Positions 36,670-47,132 of a DNA stretch of 64,000 bases are shown here, in pieces. The notes below the pieces were generated by a model that saw only the letters and a program-made list of their open reading frames with translations, did no database searches and was not told where the DNA came from. This DNA comes from Vibrio albus (lineage in GTDB: Bacteria; Pseudomonadota; Gammaproteobacteria; Enterobacterales; Vibrionaceae): positions 1 to 64,000 of the forward strand of contig NZ_QFWT01000002.1 in the NCBI RefSeq assembly GCF_003144035.1, given 5' to 3'. The translations under genes and the position numbers were made by a program. Each line of letters begins with the position of its first letter. Positions within the stretch are counted from its first letter, which is position 1.

Positions 36670-37760
36670 TCTGCTCCCTGAGTCGTGTCGGAGCGTTGAT
36701 GTTGTGCAGCAGGTTCACTCTCAGTTACCCGGACACCATCACGCATATTCACCGTTCCCTGCACAACGATGCGGTCACCGATATTCACCCCTTTTTCAAT
36801 CACAACGTTATTACCGATCCTCGAGCCAAGATATACCTGAGTTCGTTTCGCTTTGTCGTGTTCATCCACCACATACACAAACCGTTTAGTACCGGAATAT
36901 TCAAGAGCCTGAGCCGGGATAATAGGCGCACTCAGCGGTGGAAAACCCACCGTCGCCTGAAGCATCATGCCCGGTTTTAACCGCACATCAGGATTGGGAA
37001 ATTCAACCCGTACCCGCAGATTCAGCGTTTCACTGTTCACCCGGGAGTCAATACTCACCAAAGCGCCTTGAAAGGTCATGTCCTGCCACGCACTACTGGT
37101 GGCTGATACCTGCATGCCTTTGGCTAACATAGAGAGGTAACGTTCAGGCACATTCAGATCCAGTTGCATGATGGACAGATTATCCAGCGTCATCAGGCTT
37201 TCTCCGGAACTGACCATTTTTCCCAGACTGAAATCAATCAGACCGATGGTGCCCGAAAAAGGTGCCCGGATATTTAAATCCTTCAGATTAGCTTGCTGAG
37301 CCTGAAGCCGGGCCCTCGCAATATCCACACTGGTCTGCTGTGCATCCACTTCCGTACTGGTAATCGCCCCGCGCTTGGCCAGACGGCTATATTCTTTCAG
37401 TTTTCTCTGTTCATCGTTAAGGTAAGCCTGCGCCTCAGCCAGTGCCGCCGTCACTTTATCACTTTCCAGCTGCAGCAGAAGTTCACCCGCTTTCACTTTC
37501 TGATTTTCAGACACCAGAATCGATTCGACTTTACCGGACACTTCAGAAGAGATGATAACGGACTCTCTCGATGCCAGCTTCCCGATCAGAGAAAGAGACT
37601 GAGAAATGGTATGCTGATCGACAGTTTGAGTGACCACAGTAATGCCCGGACTGGCTGACTTTTGTTTGCCCATTCCCGAACCGTTACCAGCAGCCAAAAC
37701 TGAGGCTGAGACAGCCGCTATTACTATGGATAAAAGAATCGTTATGTTTATAATTTTCAT
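36666..37760 (-). CDS. RND periplasmic adaptor (membrane fusion protein), 364 aa
   Basis: The adaptor links the RND permease to an outer-membrane channel. It has a signal peptide to about residue 23 (SVLAAGNG), a lipoyl-like half (GKVESILVSENQKVKAGELLLQLES), a short coiled-coil hairpin with AQAYLNDEQRKLKEYSRLAKRGAIT, the returning lipoyl half (IRAPFSGTIGLIDFSLGKMV) and beta-barrel domains. No lipobox, so it is probably anchored otherwise or free. It is first in the operon with the permease. Confidence 0.92.
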   Translation of the reverse strand: MKIINITILLSIVIAAVSASVLAAGNGSGMGKQKSASPGITVVTQTVDQHTISQSLSLIGKLASRESVIISSEVSGKVESILVSENQKVKAGELLLQLESDKVTAALAEAQAYLNDEQRKLKEYSRLAKRGAITSTEVDAQQTSVDIARARLQAQQANLKDLNIRAPFSGTIGLIDFSLGKMVSSGESLMTLDNLSIMQLDLNVPERYLSMLAKGMQVSATSSAWQDMTFQGALVSIDSRVNSETLNLRVRVEFPNPDVRLKPGMMLQATVGFPPLSAPIIPAQALEYSGTKRFVYVVDEHDKAKRTQVYLGSRIGNNVVIEKGVNIGDRIVVQGTVNMRDGVRVTESEPAAQHQRSDTTQGAE

Positions 37761-37954
37761 AGATGATACTGATTAGAAGTTATTGTTTTAGTTTATATCG
37801 CACTCTGGAGCGTGTAACGTTAAGAAAACTGAATACAGATAAAAATAGCAGCCAGAGATGACACTTATTCACGCTGTCATTTCTACATAATCGAACAGTT
37901 TCTGCCATCTTTGCCCAAAAAGACAGCATTTGATTCAAAATCATAAGAAATCTC

Positions 37955-37990
37955 TTTACAGCAAAACGCAGTTTGCTATTATGCGCTCCG
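37955..37990 (+). promoter_or_regulatory. Sigma-70 promoter of the tRNA-Tyr cluster
   Basis: TTTACA (37955-37960), a 16-bp spacer and TATTAT (37977-37982) are followed by the GC-rich discriminator GCGCTCCGC, typical of stringently controlled stable RNA promoters. The first tRNA begins about 65 bp later. Confidence 0.7.
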
Positions 37991-38053
37991 CACTTAGCGA
38001 CAGTGTTGGGAAATCTGTTGTTCAGTATACTACTTGGTAGTATGAAATACCCT

Positions 38054-38138
<85 letters not shown>

Positions 38139-38236
38139 TTTTCGCTTCACTTTTCCTTGTGAAAAACGAAGCACACTTGATTGCTTGTGTTGGGAAAACG
38201 GCAGTTAAGGATACTCTTTATAGTATCAACACCCCT

Positions 38237-38321
<85 letters not shown>

Positions 38322-38422
38322 TATTTGCTTTCGTCTTTTCCTTGGGAAAATACAAAGCACACTTGATTGCTTGTGTTGGGAAAACAGCAATTAAGGATAC
38401 GCTTTATAGTATCAACACCCCT

Positions 38423-38507
<85 letters not shown>

Positions 38508-38605
38508 TTTTCGCTTCACTTTTCCTTGTGAAAAACGAAGCACACTTGATTGCCTGTGTTGGGAAAACAGCAGTTAAGGATACGCTTTATAGTATCAACA
38601 CCCCT

Positions 38606-38690
<85 letters not shown>

Positions 38691-38737
38691 TTTTCTCTCT
38701 CTTCTTATCAAAACAATCTCCATTAATTCCGCCGCAT

Positions 38738-40030
38738 TTACACTTTGCTATATCGCTTTTGTCCTGCAATATAAGTCGCGACCACATTGCGATCGTCACC
38801 CAGCATCATTAATGCAAATAGCTTTTCTTTAATAGTCTGCAACGGTTGCTGTCGCCTGGCTTGCAATGCCGATGCATTCCAGTCCAGAACCACAAAGTCT
38901 GCGTATTTTCCCGCTGAGAAATTGCCAGTCTCACTATCCAGATCCAGCGCACTGGCACCGCCCAGTGTGGCCATATAAAAACTGTCTAACGGTGAGAATG
39001 AGTAACCTGACAGCCGGGACACCTTGTAAGCATCACTCATATTTTTCAAAGCGGAAAAGCTGGTCCCGGCCCCGATATCACTTCCCAGAGCAACAGGCAC
39101 CCCATTTTCTCTGGCTTTATTCAGCTCAAATAACCCACTTCCCAGAAATAAGTTTGCTGAAGGGCAGAAAACCGCAGCGGAATTGGTCTCCTGCATAATA
39201 GTCCATTCGGCGTCATTCAGGTGGATACTATGTGCGAAAAGACTATGGTGCCCTGTCAGACCGAACTCGTGGTAAACCCCCATATAACTCGAATGATCAG
39301 GAAAAAGCCTTCTCACCCATTCAACCTCCGCCTCATTCTCTGAAAGGTGAGTCTGGATATAGATATCCGGATATTCCTCCTTCAATTTCAAAGCCATTTC
39401 CAACTGGTGAGGGCTTGAAGTCGGGGCAAATCTGGGTGTCACGGCATAACGAAGACGTCCTGTGTGATGCCATTTTTCTATTAACTCCCGGCTGTCTTTA
39501 TAACCACTGTCCGCTGAGTCTAATAAGCCTTCCGGGGCATTACGGTCCATCAAGACCTTACCGCTGATGATACTCATGTTATTGACTAACGCCTGTTCAA
39601 ACAGGACTTCTGCTGAGATTTTATGTACGGTAGGAAAAACCGCCGCACAAGTTGTCCCGTTTCTCAGTAGTTCCCCCAGGAAAAACTGCGCAGCTTGAAC
39701 TGCGTATGCCCGGTCTGAAAATTTGAGTTCAGCCGGGTAGGTGTATTTCTGCAGCCAGATCAGCAGCTGTTCACCGTATGAAGCGATAATCTCGGTCTGA
39801 GGATAATGCAGGTGGGCATCCACAAAGCCGGGCAAAAGCAGTTTTCCGCTGTAATCCTGAATGACTTTGTACTTGTTCTTATCTTCTTTCTGAAAGGGTC
39901 TTACTTCGCGTACCTTTCCCTGTTCAGTAATCAGCAGACCGTCATTGATAAACTGGTAACTGTCCTCCTCCCTTTTCACCAGAGCCGGATTGGAAAGAAA
40001 GTGAAATATCGTTCCGCGAAATACCTGCAT
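38738..40030 (-). CDS. guaD: Guanine deaminase, 430 aa
   Basis: GuaD converts guanine to xanthine and ammonia. The amidohydrolase metal motifs are PGFVDAHLHYPQ (HxH), YIQTHLSENEAEVEW, SLFAHSIHL and VALGSDIGAGTSFS (metal-binding Asp). The length matches bacterial guanine deaminases. It lies convergent to the tRNA cluster and downstream of a terminator that separates it from opp. Confidence 0.93.
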   Translation of the reverse strand: MQVFRGTIFHFLSNPALVKREEDSYQFINDGLLITEQGKVREVRPFQKEDKNKYKVIQDYSGKLLLPGFVDAHLHYPQTEIIASYGEQLLIWLQKYTYPAELKFSDRAYAVQAAQFFLGELLRNGTTCAAVFPTVHKISAEVLFEQALVNNMSIISGKVLMDRNAPEGLLDSADSGYKDSRELIEKWHHTGRLRYAVTPRFAPTSSPHQLEMALKLKEEYPDIYIQTHLSENEAEVEWVRRLFPDHSSYMGVYHEFGLTGHHSLFAHSIHLNDAEWTIMQETNSAAVFCPSANLFLGSGLFELNKARENGVPVALGSDIGAGTSFSALKNMSDAYKVSRLSGYSFSPLDSFYMATLGGASALDLDSETGNFSAGKYADFVVLDWNASALQARRQQPLQTIKEKLFALMMLGDDRNVVATYIAGQKRYSKV

Positions 40031-40067
40031 AAAGAGACCTCTTTTCCTCTAAGTATAGGAAAAAAGA

Positions 40068-40106
40068 TAAAAAAACGCGGCTTCACCGTTAACCGGAAAA
40101 GCCGCG
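40068..40106 (-). terminator. Rho-independent terminator of the opp operon
   Basis: On the minus strand CGCGGCTT (40106-40099) pairs with AAGCCGCG (40083-40076), followed by a T-run. It is 30 bp past the oppF stop, upstream of guaD. Confidence 0.85.
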
Positions 40107-40136
40107 CTCTATATAAATATCAGCAATTAACAGCCG

Positions 40137-41126
40137 TTAATCAACCAGCAGACAAGAGACTGAGTGTTTATCACCGCCTTTAATCTGAGGTTTATGCTGG
40201 GCACAAATCTCTTTTGCCATCGGGCAACGGGTGCGGAACACACAGCCTGATGGTGGGTTGATCGGTGACGGCAGATCCCCTTCCAGCATCTGAATCGTTT
40301 TATTGCGCTCAATTTCCGGATCCGGAATGGGCACAGCAGACATCAGCGCCCGGGTATAAGGGTGCTTAGGATTCGCAAACAGTTCATCGGATTCACCCAG
40401 CTCCACGGCATTACCCAGATACATCACCAGTACGCGGTCTGAGATATGTTTCACCACTGACAGGTCATGAGCGATAAATACCAAACTCAATCCCAGTTCT
40501 TTCTGAAGCTCTTTCAACAGGTTAACCACCTGAGCCTGAATGGATACGTCCAGAGCCGAAACCGGTTCGTCACAGATGATCATCTTCGGTTTCAGGATCA
40601 GAGCGCGGGCAATACCAATACGCTGACACTGACCACCCGAGAATTCATGCGGATAACGGTTGATCACGTTTGGCAGCAGACCAACCCGCATCATCATCTC
40701 TTTCACCCGGTCTTTTACTTCGGCTTTAGACAGCTTCGGATAAAAAGTTTCCAGAGGCTCTGCGATAATATCCCCGATGGTCATACGCGGGTTCAGTGAC
40801 GCCAGCGGATCCTGGAAAATCATCTGGATTTCTTTACGGGTCTCACGGCGTTGTACGTCTTTCATTTTGGTCAGATCCTGGCCCATCCAGACTACATCAC
40901 CATCGGTGGCTTCTACCAGACCGATAATGGCGCGCGCAAAGGTGGATTTACCACAACCAGACTCACCGACCACACCCAGTGTTTCCCCTTCGTACAGGTG
41001 TACATTTACCCCGTCAACCGCTTTCAGTGTCGCAGGTTTTGACCAAGGCCAGGCGGATTTGGATGCAATGCTGAAGTGAACTTTCAGGTCTTTAACATCC
41101 AGAATTAGCTTCTTATCGGCACTCAT
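40137..41126 (-). CDS. oppF: Oligopeptide ABC importer ATPase OppF, 329 aa
   Basis: OppF is one of two ATPases that drive peptide uptake. Walker A is GESGCGKSTFA, the signature is FSGGQCQRIGIA and Walker B is MIICDEPVSALD. The C-terminal region (CVFRTRCPMAKEIC) has the cysteine-rich iron-sulfur-type motif of Opp/Dpp ATPases. The start overlaps the oppD stop by 4 bp. Confidence 0.95.
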   Translation of the reverse strand: MSADKKLILDVKDLKVHFSIASKSAWPWSKPATLKAVDGVNVHLYEGETLGVVGESGCGKSTFARAIIGLVEATDGDVVWMGQDLTKMKDVQRRETRKEIQMIFQDPLASLNPRMTIGDIIAEPLETFYPKLSKAEVKDRVKEMMMRVGLLPNVINRYPHEFSGGQCQRIGIARALILKPKMIICDEPVSALDVSIQAQVVNLLKELQKELGLSLVFIAHDLSVVKHISDRVLVMYLGNAVELGESDELFANPKHPYTRALMSAVPIPDPEIERNKTIQMLEGDLPSPINPPSGCVFRTRCPMAKEICAQHKPQIKGGDKHSVSCLLVD

Positions 41127-42094
41127 TTGTTCCAGCTCTCCCAGTCAGAAAAACATGCACGCTGACGGTTGCCAGCAAACGGCTTCAGTGTCGGTGCTTC
41201 ACGCATACAGCGATCTGAAACCCGGTGACATCGCTCCTGATAAGGACAACCCGGAGGCAGACGCAGCAGATTTGGCGGATTACCCGGAATTGTCGGCAGG
41301 ACATCCCCTTCCGTATCCAGACGAGGGATCGCTTTCAGCAGACCTTCTGAATAGGGATGACTCGGGTTATAGAAAATATCGTTTACGTTACCGTACTCCA
41401 TGGTGCGGCCGGCGTACATTACCAGTACCTTGTCACAGGAACCAGCAACCACCCCCAGGTCGTGGGTGATCATAATGATCGCCGTGTTGAACTCTTTCTT
41501 CAGTTCATTCAGCAGATCCATGATCTGCGCCTGAACCGTTACGTCCAGAGCCGTGGTCGGTTCATCGGCAATCAGCAGTTTAGGACGACACAGCAGCGCC
41601 ATCGCTATCATCACCCGCTGACGCATACCACCGGAGAACTCATGCGGATACATGGTAATACGTTTACGCGCTTCCGGGATTTTCACTGCCTCCAGCATGC
41701 GTACCGATTCTTCAAACGCTTCAGCCTTGCTCATACCTTTATGTAGCATCAGAACTTCCATCAGCTGATCGCTGACTTTCAGGTACGGGTTCAGAGAGGT
41801 CATCGGATCCTGGAAAATCATGGCAATCTGCTCAGCACGAACTTTGTTCAGTTCTTTTTCCGGCAGGTTCAGGATCTCACGGCCTTCAAATTTAGCACTA
41901 CCCTTGATAATGCCGTTCTTAGCCAGCAGGCCCATAATGGAGAATACCGTCTGGGATTTACCCGATCCGGATTCGCCCACAATCCCCAGAGTCTCGCCCT
42001 GGTTCAGAGAAAAATTCAAATCATTAACTGCGGTGACGATACCGTCCTGAGTAGTAAACTCGACACGCAGATCTTTGACATCTAATAAACTCAT
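41123..42094 (-). CDS. oppD: Oligopeptide ABC importer ATPase OppD
   Basis: Walker A GESGSGKSQ, signature FSGGMRQRVMIA, Walker B LLIADEPTTALD and the C-terminal CPYQERCHRVSDRC cluster define the Opp/Dpp ATPase. The frame opens at a TTG at 42106; the ATG at 42094 (MSLLDVKDLRV) is preferred because GGAAAG lies about 7 nt upstream and homologues begin this way. It pairs with OppF. Confidence 0.94.
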   Translation of the reverse strand: MSLLDVKDLRVEFTTQDGIVTAVNDLNFSLNQGETLGIVGESGSGKSQTVFSIMGLLAKNGIIKGSAKFEGREILNLPEKELNKVRAEQIAMIFQDPMTSLNPYLKVSDQLMEVLMLHKGMSKAEAFEESVRMLEAVKIPEARKRITMYPHEFSGGMRQRVMIAMALLCRPKLLIADEPTTALDVTVQAQIMDLLNELKKEFNTAIIMITHDLGVVAGSCDKVLVMYAGRTMEYGNVNDIFYNPSHPYSEGLLKAIPRLDTEGDVLPTIPGNPPNLLRLPPGCPYQERCHRVSDRCMREAPTLKPFAGNRQRACFSDWESWNK

Positions 42095-42151
42095 CATTCT
42101 TTCCAATGTAATAGTCTTGGTTACACAGTATGTAATTAATGAATTACTGCG

Positions 42152-43054
42152 TTATCGGTCCTTCGGATCCAGCGCATCACGCAGACCGTCACCCACATAG
42201 TTAAAGCAGAACAGGGTCACCACCATAAACAGTGCCGGGAAGGCTAATTGCCAGATAGCGAGCTCCATTGTCTGAGCTCCTTCCTGAAGCAGTGCGCCCC
42301 AACTGGTCATTGGCTCCTGAACCCCCAGGCCCAGGAAAGATAAGAATGATTCCGTCAGAATCATGCTAGGAATAAGCAGGGTCGAATACACGGCCACAAT
42401 ACCCAGTACGTTCGGCACGATATGGCGGGTAATGATTTTCCAGCGACTGACACCACATACATGGGCTGCTTCAATAAATTCTTTGCTGCGCAGACTGAGA
42501 GTCTGACCACGCACAATACGCGCCATGTCCAGCCAGGCAATCGCCCCGATGGCCACAAAGATAAGGATAATGTTCCGGCCAAAAAACGTCACCAATACAA
42601 TAACCAGAAACATAAAGGGTACTGCATACAGGATTTCCAGCAGACGCATCATAACACGGTCGGTTCTGCCACCAATAAAGCCGGATGTTGCACCATACAA
42701 GGTGCCAATAATCACCGCCACCAGCGCGCCAAGAACCCCCACCATAAGAGAAATGCGTCCGCCAATCAGAGTACGTACATACAGATCACGGCCTAATGCA
42801 TCGGTACCAAACAGATGCTCCGCTGATGGTGCGGCGTGCAGAGCGTACCAGTCAGTATCGTCATAATGGTACTGAGCCAGCATTGGCAGGAAGATCACGG
42901 CTAACACCATGACAAACAGGATTGCCAGGCTCACCATCGCCGCTTTGTTACGCATAAAGCGGATACGGGCATCCTGCCAGAGGCTGCGGCCGGCTATTTC
43001 CAGGTTCTCTGAGAACTTTTCAACCGCTTCAAGATTGTTTTTTTTCGTTAACAT
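42152..43054 (-). CDS. oppC: Oligopeptide ABC importer permease OppC
   Basis: It has an N-terminal cytoplasmic extension, a first helix (AAMVSLAILFVMVLAVIFL), then a periplasmic loop and five more segments. The EAA-type cytoplasmic loop EAAHVCGVSRWKIITRHIVPN contacts the ATPases. The ATG at 43054 (MLTKKNN) is preferred; the longer frame begins with TTG directly after the oppB stop. Confidence 0.93.
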   Translation of the reverse strand: MLTKKNNLEAVEKFSENLEIAGRSLWQDARIRFMRNKAAMVSLAILFVMVLAVIFLPMLAQYHYDDTDWYALHAAPSAEHLFGTDALGRDLYVRTLIGGRISLMVGVLGALVAVIIGTLYGATSGFIGGRTDRVMMRLLEILYAVPFMFLVIVLVTFFGRNIILIFVAIGAIAWLDMARIVRGQTLSLRSKEFIEAAHVCGVSRWKIITRHIVPNVLGIVAVYSTLLIPSMILTESFLSFLGLGVQEPMTSWGALLQEGAQTMELAIWQLAFPALFMVVTLFCFNYVGDGLRDALDPKDR

Positions 43055-43069
43055 AACCACCGTTCCCAA

Positions 43070-43990
43070 TTAATAACGAATTTTTGGATCGATATAAGCC
43101 AGTAAAATATCAACGATGGCGTTGAACAGAATGAAGAGGAAACCAATCAGAATGGTCACTCCCATTACCAGCGAATAGTCACGGTTAAAGGCGGCGTTAA
43201 CAAACAGCTTGCCGATACCCGGCAGGCCGAAAATCGTTTCAACAACCACAGAACCGGTGATGATACCGACGAATGCCGGTCCCATGTAGGACACAACGGG
43301 CAGCATAGCCGGCTTGAGTGCATGTTTGAAAATGATGTAGCCGAAGCTTAGCCCTTTCGCCCGCGCAGTGCGGATGAAGTTGCTGTTAAGAGTTTCAATC
43401 ATGCTGCCCCGGGTAATCCGGGCAAAAGTGGCGACATACAGCAGAGACATGGCGATAACCGGCAGGAACATATATTTGAATGAACCATCCATCCACCCCC
43501 CGGCTTCAAACCAGCCAAGATTAATAGCAAACAGATAGATCAAAACTGGTGCCAACACGAACGAGGGCAAGACTACCCCGAGCATCGAGGTGGACATGAT
43601 GGCATAGTCTACCCAGGTATTCTGTTTCAGGGCTGCGATGGTACCTATGCCCACCCCAAGAATAACGGTAAAGATAAAGGCTGCGATCCCGACTTTTGCA
43701 GACACAGGCAGAGCCCCGGCAATCAGCTCGTTGACACTGAAATCTTTATATTTAAACGAAGGGCCAAAGTCGCCGTGGACAACATTGGTCAAATAAGTGG
43801 TGTACTGTTCAAACACCGGCTTATCCAAACCATATTTTGCGTTAATGTTTGCCATCACTTCCGGCGGCAACGGGCGTTCGCTGGAAAACGGGTTACCCGG
43901 GGCGAAACGCATCAGAAAGAAAGAGATTGTGATCAGTACCAACATGGTTGGTATGGCCTCAAATACCCTTTTTGCAATGAATTTAAGCAT
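43070..43990 (-). CDS. oppB: Oligopeptide ABC importer permease OppB, 306 aa
   Basis: Six membrane segments and an EAA loop (RTARAKGLSFGYIIFKHALKPAMLP) are those of the first Opp permease subunit, and the start MLKFIAKRVFEAIPTMLVLITI is characteristic. It heads the oppBCDF part of the operon, separated from oppA by 216 bp with a strong hairpin. Confidence 0.95.
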   Translation of the reverse strand: MLKFIAKRVFEAIPTMLVLITISFFLMRFAPGNPFSSERPLPPEVMANINAKYGLDKPVFEQYTTYLTNVVHGDFGPSFKYKDFSVNELIAGALPVSAKVGIAAFIFTVILGVGIGTIAALKQNTWVDYAIMSTSMLGVVLPSFVLAPVLIYLFAINLGWFEAGGWMDGSFKYMFLPVIAMSLLYVATFARITRGSMIETLNSNFIRTARAKGLSFGYIIFKHALKPAMLPVVSYMGPAFVGIITGSVVVETIFGLPGIGKLFVNAAFNRDYSLVMGVTILIGFLFILFNAIVDILLAYIDPKIRY

Positions 43991-44152
43991 AACAACTTCT
44001 TATTCAGTCTGTGACATAGTTGCTCATCATAGCGCTACGATATTGAGTTCATTTGTGAGTGTTTTCAACTGTGAATCACACAAAATATTCACAAATAGAC
44101 TTATTACTGCACCAGCTATTCAGAGGGTCTATACAAAAAATAGACGCTAAAA

Positions 44153-44182
44153 GACACTGCATGTGTTTCCACATGCAGTGTC
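44153..44182 (-). terminator. Hairpin between oppA and oppB, probable attenuating terminator
   Basis: GACACTGCATGTG and CACATGCAGTGTC pair perfectly (13 bp) around a 4-nt loop, followed on the minus strand by TTTT. Placed between the binding protein and permease genes, it would let oppA be made in excess. Confidence 0.8.
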
Positions 44183-44206
44183 AAACTCATTATTATTTAT
44201 GAATTA

Positions 44207-45886
44207 TTATTCCGCTTTGATATAAAGATCTTTAGAAAAGACTTTTTCTTCGGCGTTATTTGACGGGAAGCCACCAACGCGAGGATTCAGCAGACGAGAC
44301 TTAACATACTGGTAAATCGGTGCAATCGGCATATCACGAGCCAGCAGTTTTTCTGCTTCCGCATACAGCTTAGTGCGTTCCTCTTCACTGGTTGATTCCA
44401 GTGCTTTTTGCATAACGGCATCGTACTCATCACTGTAGTATTTAGGATCGTTAGAGCTGTTGTTAGACTGCATCAGTGACAGGAAGCTGGAGGCTTCATT
44501 GTAGTCACCACACCAGCCAGCTCGGGTTACGTCAAAGTTACCCTGACGGCGGGTGTCCAGATAGGTTTTCCATTCCTGGTTTTCCAGTACCGCTTCTGCG
44601 CCCAGAGTTTTCTTCCACATAGAGGCAATCGCAACAGCCAGTTTTTTGTGGTTTTCATTCGTATTGTACAGAAGAGTAAATTTCAGCGGATTAGTGTCAT
44701 TAAAGCCCGCTTCTTCCAGCAGACGTTTCGCTTCTGAATTACGCTCTTCCTGTGTCATCTTACCGTATGCCGGCATTTCCGGCTCAAAATTAGCGGTAAT
44801 TTCCGGTGTCAGGAAGTAGGCTGGCTTCTGACCCTGGCCCAGCAGCGCTTTAGTAATCACATCACGGTCAATAGCGTAAGACAGAGCCTTACGTACGCGG
44901 ACATCATCAAATGGTGCTCGCTTGTTGTTGAAACCGTAGTAGTAAGAACACAGGTTACCTACGATTGACAACGATTCAGGGTGCTCTTTCTGTAAACGTT
45001 TGAAGTGTTCATTTGGCAACTCAAAAGTAAAATCAATCTCACCTGACAGGAAGCGGTTCATTTCAGAAACCTGATTTTCAATAGGCAGGTAGGTCACTTT
45101 GGTCAGTTTAGTATTGGCTTTATCCCAGTAATAAGGGTTTTGCTTCAGCTCAATACGCTCATTCACCACCCAGTTATCTAAAACAAATGCACCATTGCCA
45201 ACAAAATGCTCAGGTTTAGTCCACGTATCACCGTATTTTTCAACCACGGTTTTATTCACTGGCTTCATTGTTGTGTGACCGGCCATCTTCACAAAGTAAG
45301 GAACCGCTGATTCCAGCTTCACTTCCAGTGTATAGTCATCCAGCGCTTTTACACCCAGTGTTTCTTTGTCTTTTTTACCGGCAATGATATCCGCTGCATT
45401 TTCCATGGTCGTCATTTCAAAATACCAGGAATAAGGGGAAGCCGTGTTTGGATCAACCGCTCGCTTAAAGCTGTATTCGAAATCATGGGCGGTTACCGGG
45501 TCGCCATTAGACCACTTAGCGTCTTTGCGCAGATGGAAGGTGAAAGTGCGGTTGTCTTCGGTTTCCCAGCTTTCCGCTACACCCGGGATGGTATTGCCAT
45601 CGGCATCCTGATTGACCAGGCCTTCCAGAAGATCACGAATGACGTGTGATTCAGGTACACCTTCTGTTTTATGTGGGTCAACGGACGCGATCTCTGACCC
45701 GTTACCCCGAACCAGTTCCTGAACGGCTGCGTACTTGATTTCACCACTCTCAGCGGTTGCCTGAGTTTCCTCTTTCTTTGGTGCCGGCGTTGTTTTTGCC
45801 TGTTTTGGCTCATCACCACACCCTGAAAGAGCAAGAGAAAGCCCGGCGCTCAGAAGAAGCGCCCGGGTAATATTATTCTTGTACAT
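44207..45886 (-). CDS. oppA: Periplasmic oligopeptide-binding lipoprotein OppA
   Basis: This is an SBP family 5 peptide-binding protein. The start at 45886 (MYKNNITRALLL) is preferred because GGAG lies 10 nt upstream and gives a clean signal peptide ending in the lipobox LALSGC. The linker is rich in Lys, Thr, Ala and Pro. Family motifs include SWETEDNRTFTFHLRKDAKWSNGDPVTAHDF and RVRKALSYAIDRDVI. A lipid anchor is unusual relative to the soluble E. coli OppA but is compatible with periplasmic capture. Confidence 0.93.
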   Translation of the reverse strand: MYKNNITRALLLSAGLSLALSGCGDEPKQAKTTPAPKKEETQATAESGEIKYAAVQELVRGNGSEIASVDPHKTEGVPESHVIRDLLEGLVNQDADGNTIPGVAESWETEDNRTFTFHLRKDAKWSNGDPVTAHDFEYSFKRAVDPNTASPYSWYFEMTTMENAADIIAGKKDKETLGVKALDDYTLEVKLESAVPYFVKMAGHTTMKPVNKTVVEKYGDTWTKPEHFVGNGAFVLDNWVVNERIELKQNPYYWDKANTKLTKVTYLPIENQVSEMNRFLSGEIDFTFELPNEHFKRLQKEHPESLSIVGNLCSYYYGFNNKRAPFDDVRVRKALSYAIDRDVITKALLGQGQKPAYFLTPEITANFEPEMPAYGKMTQEERNSEAKRLLEEAGFNDTNPLKFTLLYNTNENHKKLAVAIASMWKKTLGAEAVLENQEWKTYLDTRRQGNFDVTRAGWCGDYNEASSFLSLMQSNNSSNDPKYYSDEYDAVMQKALESTSEEERTKLYAEAEKLLARDMPIAPIYQYVKSRLLNPRVGGFPSNNAEEKVFSKDLYIKAE

Positions 45887-46317
45887 ATTGATTAAACTCC
45901 AGATTTTGTAATGTGCATCCATGACTGCATAACTGTTTTTATCTTTAATTCAGGGCAATCGAACCTGAATATGACAGACCGTCCGAACGGCTCGGACTGA
46001 AGGTCATCACGACAATTTAGTGCGCAAAAAGACTAAATCACCTTTTCCTCATATAGAGGATCGCGAACAAGTTACCAACCATTAGCATGATTTACCATAA
46101 AAACATCGTAACAAAGATATTATTTTTTGGTCCATATCAAAAATGCGATATTAAACACCACAAAACCCGCAATATTATTGATATTGCACAAAGAAGAAAA
46201 GCATTAAATGATGAGACATAAATCACATATAGGCATGTAATGTAATGCAAGCACAAGAAAAAACATTAACCCGATCAAGGTATTAAAATAAAAACAGTAT
46301 AAAAATCAGCCAAGAAA
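45887..46317. other. Intergenic region upstream of oppA
   Basis: AT-rich; it must hold the oppA promoter and leader (minus strand) and the 3' flank of moaE. Small inverted repeats such as CCGTCC-GAACGG near 45980 are visible, but nothing I can name. Confidence 0.4.
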
Positions 46318-46346
46318 AACAAAAAAACCAACCGTAATGGCTGGTT
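46318..46346 (-). terminator. Rho-independent terminator of moaABCDE
   Basis: On the minus strand AACCAGCC pairs with GGTTGGTT (one G-U pair) around ATTAC and is followed by T7. It lies about 50 bp past the moaE stop. Confidence 0.8.
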
Positions 46347-46398
46347 CAGAAATAGGCTTTCAACGTCATATTGAGCCGGATTTTTTTGTTAACTTCTG

Positions 46399-46857
46399 TT
46401 AACGGGATAACCACCTGTCAGTTGCCTGATGATCCGACTGTTTAGATTCAACCCAACGGGTGCTCTCTGTCGTTATCTCTTTTTTCCAGAACGGTGCGTT
46501 AGTTTTAAGAAAATCCATAATGAATTCACAGGCAGAAAATGAATCACTGCGGTGAGCACTGGTCACACCGACAAATACAATCTGTTCCCCTGCCTGTATC
46601 TCACCAATCCGGTGAATCACTCTGACATCACACAAAGACCAACGTTCTGCGGCCTGCTTACAAATGTCCCCCAGGACTTTCTCTGTCATACCGGGGTAGT
46701 GCTCTAATGATAAACTGACAATATCATCGCCGAGATTCATATCCCGCACTTTACCAACAAAAGTGACTACGGCACCCGCTTCACTGCCGGTCGCCAGTTG
46801 CTCATACTCCTTCCCGACAGAAAAATCCTCGCGGGAAACCTGAACACGGTAGCCCAT
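46399..46857 (-). CDS. moaE: Molybdopterin synthase catalytic subunit MoaE, 152 aa
   Basis: MoaE transfers sulfur from MoaD thiocarboxylate to precursor Z. Conserved blocks GAVVTFVGKVRD, LEHYPGMTEKVL, VIHRIGEIQAGEQIVFVGVTSAHR and FMDFLKTNAPFWKKE, with the catalytic lysines, are present. It starts two bases after moaD. Confidence 0.96.
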   Translation of the reverse strand: MGYRVQVSREDFSVGKEYEQLATGSEAGAVVTFVGKVRDMNLGDDIVSLSLEHYPGMTEKVLGDICKQAAERWSLCDVRVIHRIGEIQAGEQIVFVGVTSAHRSDSFSACEFIMDFLKTNAPFWKKEITTESTRWVESKQSDHQATDRWLSR

Positions 46858-46859
46858 AC

Positions 46860-47105
46860 TTAACCTCCGGTTACCGGTGGGAAAAAGGCCACCTCATCAC
46901 CATCAGATAATGCATGCTGAGGCGCAACAAGGGTCTGATTAACCGCTGCCAGTAACTTCCCATCTTCCATTGCAAGAGACCACTTGTCGCCCCTTTCACT
47001 CAGGTTTGCCCTCAATGCTTCGACATCCGCATAGTTGGCTTCCAGCTCAAGACTATCCGTTCCGACCAGCTCTCTGGTCTGAGCAAAAAACAGAACTTTA
47101 ATCAT
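46860..47105 (-). CDS. moaD: Molybdopterin synthase sulfur carrier MoaD, 81 aa
   Basis: The ubiquitin-like fold ends in PPVTGG, the Gly-Gly terminus that is adenylated and thiocarboxylated. Length is normal. It lies between moaC and moaE. Confidence 0.95.
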   Translation of the reverse strand: MIKVLFFAQTRELVGTDSLELEANYADVEALRANLSERGDKWSLAMEDGKLLAAVNQTLVAPQHALSDGDEVAFFPPVTGG

Positions 47106-47132
47106 ATCATTACCTTCTTAAACATCCGCTCT